From an uncultured Haemophilus sp. (GTDB lineage Bacteria; Pseudomonadota; Gammaproteobacteria; Enterobacterales; Pasteurellaceae): a DNA stretch of 17,929 bases. Position numbers and translations under genes: made by a program. The notes beneath the pieces were generated by a model, which saw only the letters and a list, made by a program, of their open reading frames with translations, was not told the origin of the DNA and searched no databases. Shown piece by piece: positions 17,483-17,929 of the stretch (the first letter of the stretch is position 1; each line of letters opens with the position of its first letter). The DNA is taken from the NCBI RefSeq assembly GCF_905207935.1, contig NZ_CAJLNI010000026.1, positions 1-17,929 of the forward strand. The letters run 5' to 3'.

Positions 17483-17928
17483 TGACCCACACACCTTCTC
17501 CAAAACGCCCTTATTTACTAAGAGCCTATTATGATTGGCTAGTGGATAACGATTTCACCCCATATTTGGTGGTGGATGCTAATTATTATGGTACCAATGT
17601 GCCTGTGGAATACGTGAAAGATGGGCAAATCGTCTTAAATCTTTCAGCAGGGGCGACTGGGAATTTGCAATTAACCAATGATTTTATTCAGTTTAATGCA
17701 CGTTTCAAAGGTGTGGCTCGTGAGTTATATATTCCGATGGGTGCCGCTTTAGCTATTTATGCACGTGAAAATGGTGATGGCGTGATGTTTGAGCCAGAAG
17801 AAATTTACGATGAATTAAATCGTGAGCCAACATCAGAACAGCCATTAAGTTTTGCAGAAGCGGTAGATAAGCCTAAAGCTGAAAAGAAACCACAGAAATC
17901 AGCATCTCATTTACGAATTGTGGATTAA
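17482..17928 (+). CDS. sspB: ClpXP protease specificity-enhancing factor SspB
   Basis: 148 residues, complete; the stop ends one base before the window edge. The N-terminal SspB fold (about 1-112: SPKRPYLLRAYYDWLVDNDFTPYL in two parts, VLNLSAGATGNLQL, FNARFKGVARELYIPMGA) binds ssrA-tagged and other substrates. A flexible acidic/Lys-rich linker leads to the C-terminal ClpX-docking tail HLRIVD. It delivers tagged proteins to ClpXP. The linker is shorter than in E. coli SspB (165 residues). The start overlaps the sspA stop by one base. Confidence 0.96.
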   Translation: MTHTPSPKRPYLLRAYYDWLVDNDFTPYLVVDANYYGTNVPVEYVKDGQIVLNLSAGATGNLQLTNDFIQFNARFKGVARELYIPMGAALAIYARENGDGVMFEPEEIYDELNREPTSEQPLSFAEAVDKPKAEKKPQKSASHLRIVD

Positions 17929-17929
17929 T

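Overview
The window is a chromosomal segment of a Pasteurellaceae bacterium, most likely a Haemophilus species. The main sign is the Haemophilus-type DNA uptake signal (core AAGTGCGGT or its complement ACCGCACTT): I count 13 perfect copies in 17.9 kb, seven of them in inverted pairs or half-pairs that form transcription terminators. The AT-rich base composition, the carbonic anhydrase (all the landmark residues of the H. influenzae enzyme at identical numbering) and gammaproteobacterial gene blocks agree. The species cannot be fixed from the window; H. parainfluenzae and close relatives are plausible.

Layout. 1-1270: the 3' part of glmM (peptidoglycan precursor synthesis) with its terminator, then sixA (phosphohistidine phosphatase). 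1271-3430: an accessory-looking island with two related, very repetitive proteins built of 11-residue LEA-like units punctuated by 7-residue units; the first has no signal sequence, the second has an N-terminal export or anchor segment. Both genes carry the same T8-N2-TAGACT element upstream. 3431-4534: ycgL and a lone bioD of the YnfK-like kind. 4594-6817 (minus strand): can (beta-carbonic anhydrase) and asnS, each ending in an uptake-signal hairpin. 6958-9138: sohB (inner-membrane S49 peptidase) and a lipoprotein that joins a BamE/SmpA-like domain to an OmpA-like peptidoglycan-binding domain. 9149-10012 (minus): a fructosamine kinase-family protein whose usual HGD catalytic motif reads HGN. 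10213-14514: pheS-pheT-ihfA followed directly by nlpC; in E. coli the btuCED genes lie between ihfA and nlpC. 14556-15446 (minus): metF with a good sigma-70 promoter overlapped by an inverted repeat. 15604-17928: rplM-rpsI with a structured leader, then sspA-sspB.

How it fits together. Most of the window is housekeeping: translation (pheST, asnS, rplM, rpsI), cell wall and envelope upkeep (glmM, nlpC, the BamE-OmpA lipoprotein, sohB), one-carbon and cofactor metabolism (metF, bioD, can) and regulated proteolysis (sspB as the ClpXP adaptor). The least explained part is the LEA-like pair at 1493-3363: a cytosolic and an exported member of one repeat family, gly/pro-poor, predicted to be long amphipathic helices. 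It is my main candidate for an undescribed system, possibly for stress or desiccation protection in two compartments; the structure is seen directly, the role is inference.
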